37,014 nucleotides of DNA from an uncultured Eubacteriales bacterium (GTDB lineage Bacteria > Bacillota > Clostridia > Lachnospirales > Lachnospiraceae), in assembly GCA_900315015.1 (NCBI GenBank), contig OMXJ01000029.1, positions 1-37,014 on the forward strand, given 5' to 3'. The notes below the pieces were generated by a model. It was not told where the DNA came from, searched no databases, and saw only the letters and a program-made list of their open reading frames with translations. The translations under genes and the position numbers were made by a program. Shown piece after piece: positions 16,493-23,439 of the stretch. How positions within the stretch are numbered: the first letter of the stretch is position 1; the number at the start of each line of letters is the position of its first letter.

Positions 16493-17746
16493 GTGAGTGA
16501 AAAAACTAATGAAAGACTGCTAGCGTGGGGAATAGCCCTTGAAATAATGGGAATAAACACCGCTGCAGTCTTAAAACTTTTGATAGGAAGCAGCACGAAC
16601 ATTTTATCAATAATGGTCATGCTGCTTGCATTATTATTAATGATAAACTATGGCAGAGGAATGCGCTTTTATGGCATAAATGCAGCGGCAGGCGTGATAT
16701 TTGCTTATTCGGTGTTCACGATTATTCTATCTGTGGTAGCAAAATATAAAGGAACTGAGCTACCAGGACAGTTTGAACCGGTATATCAGGTTTTCTATCT
16801 GCTAGAAATATTAGCACTTTGGAATAATAATGAAAGACTGAACTCGAAGAGAGTGCTTAAAACGTTATATTATTTAAGTGTGGTACTATCTGTTGCATAT
16901 CTGATACTGATATTGTTATACATGGTAAAAACAGGCAATGTTTTCTTTAACACATTAGGAACGGATTCAGAAGGAAAGGGTGTTGTAACAAGAGCATCAC
17001 CGGCTAAGGTTGCTTTTATTACCTTTGCGGCAACAATAACATATCGTGAATATATAAAAAATAGGCTTGAAAAAATAGCAAATGATGGAGCGCTTGCAGT
17101 TAGCACTATACTCCTTATTATTTCCACCAGGCGAAGCGTGTATATAATGTTTATAGCCATGTTGATAATGCTTATGTGGGATAAGGGATTGCTAAAAAAG
17201 TATGTGGATTTAAGAAAGTTCAAGCTCATAGTATATTCAGTAGTAGCTGTAGTAGCGGTTGCTGCCTTAGCGGCTATTGCAAGCCCTAAGGTATATAATG
17301 TATTAGAAAATGTATTTAATTTTTTTATAAACGGCATAAAGACCTACCTTGGAACCTCTAAGAAGGAAGATATGGCAGCCTCCATAAGAATGGGATCATT
17401 AGATGAGGTCAAGGAAAATTATTTTCATAATTCAAGTATAAGTGAGATTCTCTTTGGAAGAGGCTATATGACAAAATGGGTAGATATACCAATTGCCCAG
17501 GCAATATACGATCTAGGCGCAATAGGAGGGCTTTTTTACATAATTGCCGGAGTGATAGTGCCTATAAAATATGTATTAAAAAAGCAAACAGAGCCTATAC
17601 TTATATTTGCGCAGTGTCTGGTACTGCAGATTATATTTAATAATGTAAGTTCGGGATGTCCGTATGGAGTGTTTTTACCAACAATATTTATGGTATTGTT
17701 AGCCAAGAGAGAAAAGGAAAAGATTAATGAAGATATTACTGATTGA
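16493..17746 (+). CDS. Multi-pass polysaccharide polymerase / O-antigen ligase-like protein
   Basis: A 417-aa very hydrophobic protein with about ten to twelve membrane helices. One large loop near residues 280-330 contains basic and glycine residues (LGTSKKEDMAASIRMGS) and FGRGYMTKW, as in Wzy/WaaL-type proteins. Sequence motifs for this class are weak, so the call rests on topology and context between Wzz and a glycosyltransferase. The start is GTG 16493, supported by AGAGG 8 nt upstream; no in-frame ATG fits. The last 20 nt overlap the next gene. A flippase is less likely because the helix number and loop pattern differ from Wzx. Confidence 0.7.
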   Translation: MSEKTNERLLAWGIALEIMGINTAAVLKLLIGSSTNILSIMVMLLALLLMINYGRGMRFYGINAAAGVIFAYSVFTIILSVVAKYKGTELPGQFEPVYQVFYLLEILALWNNNERLNSKRVLKTLYYLSVVLSVAYLILILLYMVKTGNVFFNTLGTDSEGKGVVTRASPAKVAFITFAATITYREYIKNRLEKIANDGALAVSTILLIISTRRSVYIMFIAMLIMLMWDKGLLKKYVDLRKFKLIVYSVVAVVAVAALAAIASPKVYNVLENVFNFFINGIKTYLGTSKKEDMAASIRMGSLDEVKENYFHNSSISEILFGRGYMTKWVDIPIAQAIYDLGAIGGLFYIIAGVIVPIKYVLKKQTEPILIFAQCLVLQIIFNNVSSGCPYGVFLPTIFMVLLAKREKEKINEDITD

Positions 17747-18809
17747 ATCAGCTGTTACAGGGCATCACCTTTCTTATCTTAATGCTATAATAGAAAAGCA
17801 GGTAGAAGAAAATGAAGTGTATGTCATATTACCGGAAAAATGTGAAATAAGTGATAAGGTTAAGAAGCAGATAAATATAAAGCTAGAAAAAGACGGAAAA
17901 CGAGACTATTTCAAATGGATAAAAAAGGTAAATGATGCGATAGATGAAATAGAGCCGGATTTAGTACACTTTATATATGCAGATCATCTATATAGATACT
18001 TTGGTATAGGTATAAAAAAGCCTGTAAAATATAAAAGTGTATTGACGGTTCATCAGCTTCGCAGAGGAAAGCTTCATGACCTGAGCATAAGAATGCTATC
18101 GGCAAAATTTTCTTCGACAGTAGTTCATACAGCTGCGTTAAAAGAAACTCTAGGTGGCCTTAAGATAAAAACGGTAGATCATATAGAATATCCGCAGTTC
18201 GGAGCACATGAAAAGGAAGAGCAGGAAAAAGCACTAGAGAGCCTTGGAATTAATAAGGATGAGATACATGGAAAGGTTCTGCTTTGTCTTGGGGGAACAA
18301 GAGAGGATAAGGGACTTGACATATTACTAGAAGCCCTAAAGGAAGTAAAAGAGCCTTATCATCTAATAGTAGCAGGAGCAGAGCAGCATTTTAAAAGAGA
18401 CTTCATAGAAAAGGAAGCAGAAGGCTATAAAGATAAGGTATCACTGTTTTTAGAGTTTTTAAGCGAAGAAAAATTTGGACACTGCCTTAATGCAGCAGAT
18501 ATATTAGTTCTTCCATATAAAAAGGCTTTTGACGGAGCAAGCGGCCCATTAGGAGAAGGTGTATGGGTGGAAAAGGAAATAATAGGCCCATCTCATGGAA
18601 GTCTAGGAGATATTATTGAAAAGCATCACCTAGGAAGAACCTTTGAGGCTGAAAATGCACAAGACTTAAGAAGGGTTATATCAGAGGAATTAAAGAAAAA
18701 TGACTTTGAAATAGATGAAAAATATAAAGAATATCATAAGATGATGGATGTAGAAAGATTTAAAGAGGATTATGATGCTTTATATAAAAGGGTTGCAAAA
18801 GTAAAATGA
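17727..18809 (+). CDS. Family 4 glycosyltransferase
   Basis: A 360-aa GT-B fold transferase. The N-terminus ILLIESAVTGHHLSYL is the acceptor-side Rossmann start with the typical GH motif. The C-terminal domain shows LCLGGTREDKGLDILLEAL, LIVAGAEQHF, ADILVLPYKKAFDGASGPL and the Glu-containing segment expected to bind the nucleotide sugar. It overlaps the preceding stop by 20 nt, so the two are probably translationally coupled; AAAAGGAAAAG lies before the ATG. It is the last gene of assembly block 1, with 97 nt to the AraC-type gene and no clear terminator between. The donor sugar is unknown. Confidence 0.88.
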   Translation: MKILLIESAVTGHHLSYLNAIIEKQVEENEVYVILPEKCEISDKVKKQINIKLEKDGKRDYFKWIKKVNDAIDEIEPDLVHFIYADHLYRYFGIGIKKPVKYKSVLTVHQLRRGKLHDLSIRMLSAKFSSTVVHTAALKETLGGLKIKTVDHIEYPQFGAHEKEEQEKALESLGINKDEIHGKVLLCLGGTREDKGLDILLEALKEVKEPYHLIVAGAEQHFKRDFIEKEAEGYKDKVSLFLEFLSEEKFGHCLNAADILVLPYKKAFDGASGPLGEGVWVEKEIIGPSHGSLGDIIEKHHLGRTFEAENAQDLRRVISEELKKNDFEIDEKYKEYHKMMDVERFKEDYDALYKRVAKVK

Positions 18810-18906
18810 AGATAAGGAATTATTTGGAAATTTAAAGAAATGGAATAGTAGAATTAAAATAATATAAGTAGAATAATAGAAGTAAAAGAAGGAGGGTTTT
18901 AAAGAA

Positions 18907-19788
18907 ATGAATAAGAAAAAAGAAAGCCTTCCCCAGTTCCATGAAGGAATAGTATCATCAAATAGAATATTATATACTGCATCAGACTTTGCTAAGCAAA
19001 GTCTGATGTATTTGCAAGAAATAGGAGAACTAGTCGCAAATAAGCCGCATAAGAGCTCAAGAGATAATCTCTCCTCATTTCTTTTTTTTATAGTAGAATC
19101 AGGAAGCGGAAAACTATACTATGAAGGTGAAGAAACTGAACTAGAGGAAGGGGACGCAGTATTTATAAACTGCAGCAAGGGATATTCTCATGAAACCTCT
19201 CTGAATCTGTGGAAGCTTAAATGGATACACTTTAGCGGAAATTCAGTTAAGGGAATTTATGATAAGTACGTAGAAAGAGGCGGACAGAGCGTACTTCATT
19301 TAAAGAAAATGGAAGCTCTTGACAATCTGAAAAAAGTCTGGGAAGAGCTACTTAGCATTGCAAAGAGTGACGATTATATCCGCGACATGAAAATAAATAC
19401 AGGCTTAAGTAAGCTGACAGAGCTTTTAATGAATGAATCCTGGAACCCTGAAGGAAGGGGAGAAAAGAGCACTAAAAGAGACTTAAGCGAGCTTAGAAGG
19501 TACTTAGAGGAGCACTTTACCGAAAAGATAACGCTAGAGGATTTATCTGAAAGGTTCTACATAAATAAGTTCTATCTTACAAGAATATTCAAGGAAAGGT
19601 ATGGAGCCAGCATAGGAAGCTATCTTCAGAATCTGAAAATTACTGAAGCTAAGAGAAAGCTTCGCTTTACTGATCTTTCGATTCAGGAAATAGGAGAAGA
19701 GTGCGGACTAGGAGACCTGGCATATTTCTCAAGGATATTTAAGAAGGTAGAAGGGATTTCTCCGACAGAATACAGAAATAAGTGGTAA
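18907..19788 (+). CDS. AraC-family transcription regulator with cupin sensor domain
   Basis: A 293-aa regulator. Residues 50-110 form a cupin-like sugar-binding barrel (FFIVESGSGKLYYEGEE, LEEGDAVFINC). Residues 195-293 are the double helix-turn-helix AraC domain: ITLEDLSERFYINKFYLTRI and LSIQEIGEECGLGDLAYFSR, ending SPTEYRNKW. Length is typical. AAGGAGGG precedes the start codon by about 10 nt. It lies immediately upstream of the GDP-fucose operon, and a four-copy direct repeat precedes the gmd promoter, so local control of fucose metabolism is likely. The effector might be L-fucose or mannose; that is an inference. A perfect 29-nt palindrome is embedded in codons 25-34. Confidence 0.93.
   Translation: MNKKKESLPQFHEGIVSSNRILYTASDFAKQSLMYLQEIGELVANKPHKSSRDNLSSFLFFIVESGSGKLYYEGEETELEEGDAVFINCSKGYSHETSLNLWKLKWIHFSGNSVKGIYDKYVERGGQSVLHLKKMEALDNLKKVWEELLSIAKSDDYIRDMKINTGLSKLTELLMNESWNPEGRGEKSTKRDLSELRRYLEEHFTEKITLEDLSERFYINKFYLTRIFKERYGASIGSYLQNLKITEAKRKLRFTDLSIQEIGEECGLGDLAYFSRIFKKVEGISPTEYRNKW
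18980..19008 (+). repeat. Perfect inverted repeat (14+1+14) inside the araC-type gene
   Basis: CATCAGACTTTGCT (18980-18993), a single central A (18994), then AGCAAAGTCTGATG (18995-19008). All 14 base pairs are perfect and pairing stops outside. It lies 74-102 nt after the A of the start codon, within codons 25-34. As DNA it could bind a dimeric regulator; as RNA it would fold into a stable stem of about 12 bp. Confidence 0.9.
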
Positions 19789-19800
19789 ATAAGTGGTATG

Positions 19801-19830
19801 TATATATATATATATATACGTTGTATATAT
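19801..19830 (+). repeat. TA dinucleotide run with a small hairpin after araC
   Basis: Nine TA units at 19801-19818 follow the araC stop. ATATATAC 19812-19819 pairs with GTATATAT 19823-19830 around GTT. It is a simple-sequence tract; its length may vary by slippage, and it lies upstream of the gmd operator repeats. Confidence 0.7.
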
Positions 19831-19833
19831 GTA

Positions 19834-19886
19834 AGTTGATAAACAAGTTAATACCTAAGTCAATATTGTGCAAATTATAGTCAATA
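19834..19886 (+). promoter_or_regulatory. Four direct repeats AGTYRATA upstream of the gmd promoter (likely AraC-type operator)
   Basis: AGTTGATA 19834-19841, AGTTAATA 19846-19853, AGTCAATA 19858-19865 and AGTCAATA 19879-19886 are in the same orientation at start-to-start spacings of 12, 12 and 21 bp. The last ends 7 bp before the -35 hexamer at 19894. AraC-type activators typically bind direct-repeat half-sites about two helical turns (21 bp) apart, the downstream one abutting the -35. The adjacent AraC-family gene is the obvious candidate to bind here. Confidence 0.55.
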
Positions 19887-19893
19887 ATTGCTA

Positions 19894-19922
19894 TTCAAAA
19901 ACTAAATAATATTTGGTAAAAT
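19894..19922 (+). promoter_or_regulatory. Promoter for gmd-fcl-manC(-fkp)
   Basis: TTCAAA 19894-19899, a 17-bp spacer and TAAAAT 19917-19922. The -35 is weak (4/6) while the -10 is good, as expected for an activator-dependent promoter. The predicted start at about 19929-19930 lies at the end of the left arm of the hairpin at 19923-19970. Confidence 0.55.
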
Positions 19923-19970
19923 GCCAATCGTAGATATGAAGAAATAAATGTCATATTCGATTGGCTTTTT
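19923..19970 (+). terminator. Intrinsic terminator of the araC transcript, overlapping the gmd start site
   Basis: GCCAATCG 19923-19930 pairs perfectly with CGATTGGC 19958-19965. Inside it ATATGA pairs with TCATAT, and TTTTT (19966-19970) follows. It ends 31 nt before the gmd ATG, so read-through RNA from araC would be terminated. RNA started near 19929 would lack the left arm and escape. Confidence 0.75.
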
Positions 19971-20001
19971 AAATTTTATACAAATATGGAGGACTTATTA
20001 C

Positions 20002-21054
20002 ATGAGTAAGAAGGCACTTATTACAGGAATCACAGGACAGGATGGCAGTTACCTTGCAGAGTTCTTATTAGAAAAGGGCTATGAAGTGCATGGAATCGTA
20101 AGAAGAGCATCAGTATCAACTACAAGCAGAATCGACCATCTACTTGCAGAAAATAAGCTAATAATCCATGAGGGCGACTTATCAGACTCCTCATGTATCA
20201 TAAAGATAGTAAAGAATGTAGAGCCGGACGAAATCTACAATCTTGCAGCACAGAGCCATGTACAGGTAAGCTTTGATGCAGCAGAGTATACAGGAGACGT
20301 AGATGCACTTGGAGTACTTAGAATCCTTGAGGCAGTACATACCTTAGGACTTGATAAGAAGACAAGAATCTATCAGGCATCAACCTCAGAGCTTTACGGA
20401 AAGGTAGAAGAGGTTCCTCAGAATGAGAAAACTCCATTCCATCCTTTCTCACCATACGCAGTAGCAAAGCAGTACGGCTTCTGGATGATAAAGGAATACC
20501 GCGAGGCTTATGGAATGTTTGCCTGCAACGGAATCCTATTCAACCATGAATCAGAAAGAAGAGGCGACAATTTTGTAACAAGAAAGATCACTCTTGCAGC
20601 AGGAAGAATCGCAGTAGGTCTTCAGGACCACTTAGAGCTTGGTAATCTTGATTCACTCCGCGACTGGGGCTATGCTAAGGACTATGTAGAGTGCATGTGG
20701 CTTATACTTCAGCAGGATACACCAGATGACTTTGTAATAGCAACAGGAGTTCAGCATACAGTAAGAGAATTTACAACACTTGCATTTAAGAACGATGGCA
20801 TCGAGCTTGAATGGAAGGGCGAGGGCCTGGAAGAAAAGGGCTATGACAAGGCAACAGGAAAGATGCTTGTATGCGTAAATCCTCAGTGGTTCAGACCAAC
20901 TGATGTAGTAAACCTTTGGGGAGACCCAACAAAGGCTAGAACAGTACTTGGCTGGAATCCATTAAAGACAAGCTATGAAGAGCTTGTAAGAATTATGGCA
21001 GAGCATGACTTAAAGAAGGCAAAGCTAGAAAAGAAGCTTAAGGGAGAAAACTAA
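20002..21054 (+). CDS. gmd: GDP-mannose 4,6-dehydratase
   Basis: A 350-aa cytosolic extended-SDR enzyme that converts GDP-mannose to GDP-4-keto-6-deoxymannose, the first committed step to GDP-L-fucose. Motifs: NAD(P)-binding [14 protein letters not shown] (from residue 9), [20 protein letters not shown] with the catalytic Thr/Ser-Glu region, catalytic SPYAVAKQY with Tyr152 and Lys156, and [15 protein letters not shown]. Length is typical. The frame is open to 19948, but ATG 20002 is chosen because it has GGAGG 10 nt upstream and gives the standard N-terminus MSKKALITG. Only one base separates its stop from the next start codon. Confidence 0.97.
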   Translation: MSKKALITGITGQDGSYLAEFLLEKGYEVHGIVRRASVSTTSRIDHLLAENKLIIHEGDLSDSSCIIKIVKNVEPDEIYNLAAQSHVQVSFDAAEYTGDVDALGVLRILEAVHTLGLDKKTRIYQASTSELYGKVEEVPQNEKTPFHPFSPYAVAKQYGFWMIKEYREAYGMFACNGILFNHESERRGDNFVTRKITLAAGRIAVGLQDHLELGNLDSLRDWGYAKDYVECMWLILQQDTPDDFVIATGVQHTVREFTTLAFKNDGIELEWKGEGLEEKGYDKATGKMLVCVNPQWFRPTDVVNLWGDPTKARTVLGWNPLKTSYEELVRIMAEHDLKKAKLEKKLKGEN

Positions 21055-21055
21055 A

Positions 21056-22000
21056 ATGATGGAAAAGAATGCAAAGATATATGTAGCAGGACACAGAGGA
21101 ATGGTAGGTTCTGCAATAGTTAGAGAACTTGAAAGACAGGGTTATACAAACATAATCACAAGAACTCATGCAGAGCTTGATTTAACCAGACAGGAAGCAG
21201 TAGAAAAGTTCTTCGCCGAGGAAAAGCCGGAATATGTTTTCCTTGCAGCAGCAAAGGTAGGCGGCATTGTAGCAAATGAGAGCGCACTTGCAGACTTCAT
21301 GTATGATAACATGATACTTGAAATGAACGTAGTTCATAGTGCATGGAAGAATGGCTGTAAGAAGCTTGAATTCCTTGGAAGCTCATGCATATATCCAAGA
21401 ATGGCACCTCAGCCAATGAAGGAGAGCTGCCTTTTGACCTCAGAGCTTGAAAAGACAAATGAGGCCTATGCACTTGCAAAGATATCAGGACTTAAGTACT
21501 GCGAATTCCTTAATCGTCAGTATGGAACAGACTATATCTCAGTAATGCCAACAAACCTTTACGGACCAAATGATAACTATCACCCGACCCATAGCCATGT
21601 GCTTCCGGCACTCATCAGACGTTTCCATGAGGCAAAGGAAGCAGGACTTAGCGAGGTAACCTGTTGGGGAGATGGATCACCACTTAGAGAATTCCTCTAT
21701 GTAGATGATTTGGCAAATCTTTGCGTATTCCTTATGAACAACTATAGTGGAAACGAGACAGTAAATGCAGGCTCAGGTAAGGAGCTCACAATAAAGGAGC
21801 TTACAGAGCTTGTAGCAAAGGTAGTAGGATATACCGGGGAAATAAAGTGGGATACCACAAAGCCAAACGGAACACCAAGAAAGCTTCTTGATGTATCGAA
21901 GGCAAAGGCTCTTGGATGGAGCTATAAGACAGAATTAGAGGATGGAATAAGACTCACCTATGAAGATTTCTTAAACAACCCGGTTCGTGCAGAAAGGTAA
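21056..22000 (+). CDS. fcl: GDP-L-fucose synthase
   Basis: A 314-aa epimerase/reductase that turns GDP-4-keto-6-deoxymannose into GDP-L-fucose with NADPH. Motifs: [11 protein letters not shown] (12-22), AAAKVGGI, the active-site segment GSSCIYPR (Ser109, Cys111), YALAKISG with Tyr138 and Lys142, [18 protein letters not shown] and [15 protein letters not shown]. All are canonical. The start is ATG 21056 with GGGAG 9 nt upstream; the second ATG at 21059 is also possible. It lies between gmd and manC in a tight operon. Confidence 0.97.
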   Translation: MMEKNAKIYVAGHRGMVGSAIVRELERQGYTNIITRTHAELDLTRQEAVEKFFAEEKPEYVFLAAAKVGGIVANESALADFMYDNMILEMNVVHSAWKNGCKKLEFLGSSCIYPRMAPQPMKESCLLTSELEKTNEAYALAKISGLKYCEFLNRQYGTDYISVMPTNLYGPNDNYHPTHSHVLPALIRRFHEAKEAGLSEVTCWGDGSPLREFLYVDDLANLCVFLMNNYSGNETVNAGSGKELTIKELTELVAKVVGYTGEIKWDTTKPNGTPRKLLDVSKAKALGWSYKTELEDGIRLTYEDFLNNPVRAER

Positions 22001-22014
22001 AACAGGAGGAAGGG

Positions 22015-23340
22015 ATGAATATAGTATTCCTATCAGGAGGCTCAGGAAAGAGACTGTGGCCATTATCAAATGACGTTAGAAGTAAGCAGTTCATAAAGAT
22101 ATTAAAGGCGCCGGATGGCAGCTATGAATCAATGCTTCAGAGAATGTACCGCGAAGTAATGGAGGTTGCACCGGATGCGGATGTGACTATTACAACCTCT
22201 GCCAATCAGGTTTCACCGATCAGAAACCAGATAGGCGTAAAGGCCGGCATATCAGTAGAGCCTTGCAGAAGGGATACCTTCCCTGCAATAGCACTTGCCT
22301 GCATGTTTCTTAAGGATGTAAGAAATCTTGCAGAAAGTGAGCCGGTTGTAGTATGCCCGGTAGATCCTTTTGTAGAAAAGGAATACTTTGAAGGCTTAAA
22401 GCACCTTTCAGAAATCCAGGGGAACCCTAAGGAAAAAGCAAATATAACCCTCATGGGAATAGAGCCAACCTACCCTAGTGAAAAGTATGGCTATATAATT
22501 CCAAAGGATAAGGAAGCTCTTAGCGAGGTAACAGAGTTTAAGGAAAAGCCGGATGAGGAAACTGCTAAAAAGTACATAGAGCAGGGAGCACTCTGGAATG
22601 CAGGAGTATTTGCCTTTAAGCTTGGCTACCTTGTAAATAAGGCACATGAACTGATAGATTTTAAGGATTACTATGACCTTTTAGAAAAGTATGAAAGCGT
22701 AGAAAAGATAAGCTTTGACTATGCAGTGCTTGAAAAGGAAAAAAATATAAATGTAACCCGTTTCAACGGCGAGTGGAGAGACCTTGGAACCTGGAATACA
22801 CTTGTATCAGCCATGGAGGAAAACACCATAGGAAAGGCCATAATGGCAGACACCTGCGAAAATGTTCATATATTAAACGAACTTGATGTGCCGGTGCTTG
22901 CACTTGGACTTAAGGATGTAGTAATATCAGCAAGCCCGGAGGGCATTCTTGTAACTGATAAGCATCAGAGCAGCTACATGAAGCCTTATGTAGACAAAAT
23001 TCATCAGGAGATAATGTTTGCAGAAAAATCCTGGGGAGAATATAAGGTAATAGATGTAGAGGATAATAGCCTTACAATAAGAGTAACCCTTCATGCAGGC
23101 CATAAGATGAACTATCATAGCCATGAACTAAGAGATGAGGTATGGACTGTTGTCGAGGGTGAAGGCATTGCAGTTATTAATGGAAGAAAAAGAGAAGTGG
23201 GACCAGGAGAGGTAATTCACCTGCCAAGAGGCTGCAAGCACAGTATAAAGGCTACTACAGAGCTTAAAGTAATAGAGGTTCAGATGGGAGATAACATCAA
23301 GGCTGAAGATAAGATCAGATATGAATATAAGTGGGAATAA
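22015..23340 (+). CDS. manC: Mannose-1-phosphate guanylyltransferase / mannose-6-phosphate isomerase (ManC type)
   Basis: A 441-aa enzyme that makes GDP-mannose from mannose-1-phosphate and GTP. The nucleotidyltransferase domain has GGSGKRLWPLS (8-18), the lysine-containing RSKQF, EPCRRDTFPAIAL, FKEKPD and WNAGVFAF. The C-terminal cupin (about 345-435) carries SWGEYKVID, HAGHKMNYHSHELRDE, WTVVEGEG and HLPRGCKHSI, which is the type II phosphomannose isomerase part, so the protein is probably bifunctional. It is slightly shorter than the usual 460-480 residues. AGGAGGAAGGG precedes the ATG. It supplies the substrate of Gmd two genes upstream. Confidence 0.94.
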   Translation: MNIVFLSGGSGKRLWPLSNDVRSKQFIKILKAPDGSYESMLQRMYREVMEVAPDADVTITTSANQVSPIRNQIGVKAGISVEPCRRDTFPAIALACMFLKDVRNLAESEPVVVCPVDPFVEKEYFEGLKHLSEIQGNPKEKANITLMGIEPTYPSEKYGYIIPKDKEALSEVTEFKEKPDEETAKKYIEQGALWNAGVFAFKLGYLVNKAHELIDFKDYYDLLEKYESVEKISFDYAVLEKEKNINVTRFNGEWRDLGTWNTLVSAMEENTIGKAIMADTCENVHILNELDVPVLALGLKDVVISASPEGILVTDKHQSSYMKPYVDKIHQEIMFAEKSWGEYKVIDVEDNSLTIRVTLHAGHKMNYHSHELRDEVWTVVEGEGIAVINGRKREVGPGEVIHLPRGCKHSIKATTELKVIEVQMGDNIKAEDKIRYEYKWE

Positions 23341-23372
23341 GAGCGAAATAAGCAAACTACAGTATATTAGAG

Positions 23373-23406
23373 AGACCTGGGCGCTAGAAATAGCGCTTTC
23401 AGGTCT
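23373..23406 (+). promoter_or_regulatory. Strong GNRA-capped hairpin between manC and fkp
   Basis: AGACCTG 23373-23379 pairs with CAGGTCT 23400-23406. Inside, GCGCTA 23381-23386 pairs with TAGCGC 23391-23396 around a GAAA tetraloop, with a G-T wobble and two bulged T residues between the stems. It is followed by TAAAAAAATTTTT rather than directly by a T-run, so it is not a standard terminator on either strand. A partial attenuator or RNA processing/stability element that tunes fkp is plausible. Confidence 0.6.
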
Positions 23407-23439
23407 TAAAAAAATTTTTAAAAAAATCGGAGCATGAAG

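Noticed and set aside
19948-20001. Longer N-terminal start for gmd at 19948
   Set aside because: It runs through the terminator hairpin and adds a non-homologous 18 residues; ATG 20002 has a GGAGG site and the standard N-terminus.
23381-23396. GCTA-GAAA-TAGC hairpin resembling a Cas9 guide-RNA tetraloop stem
   Set aside because: GAAA-capped stems are very common; there is no anti-repeat, cas gene or array nearby.
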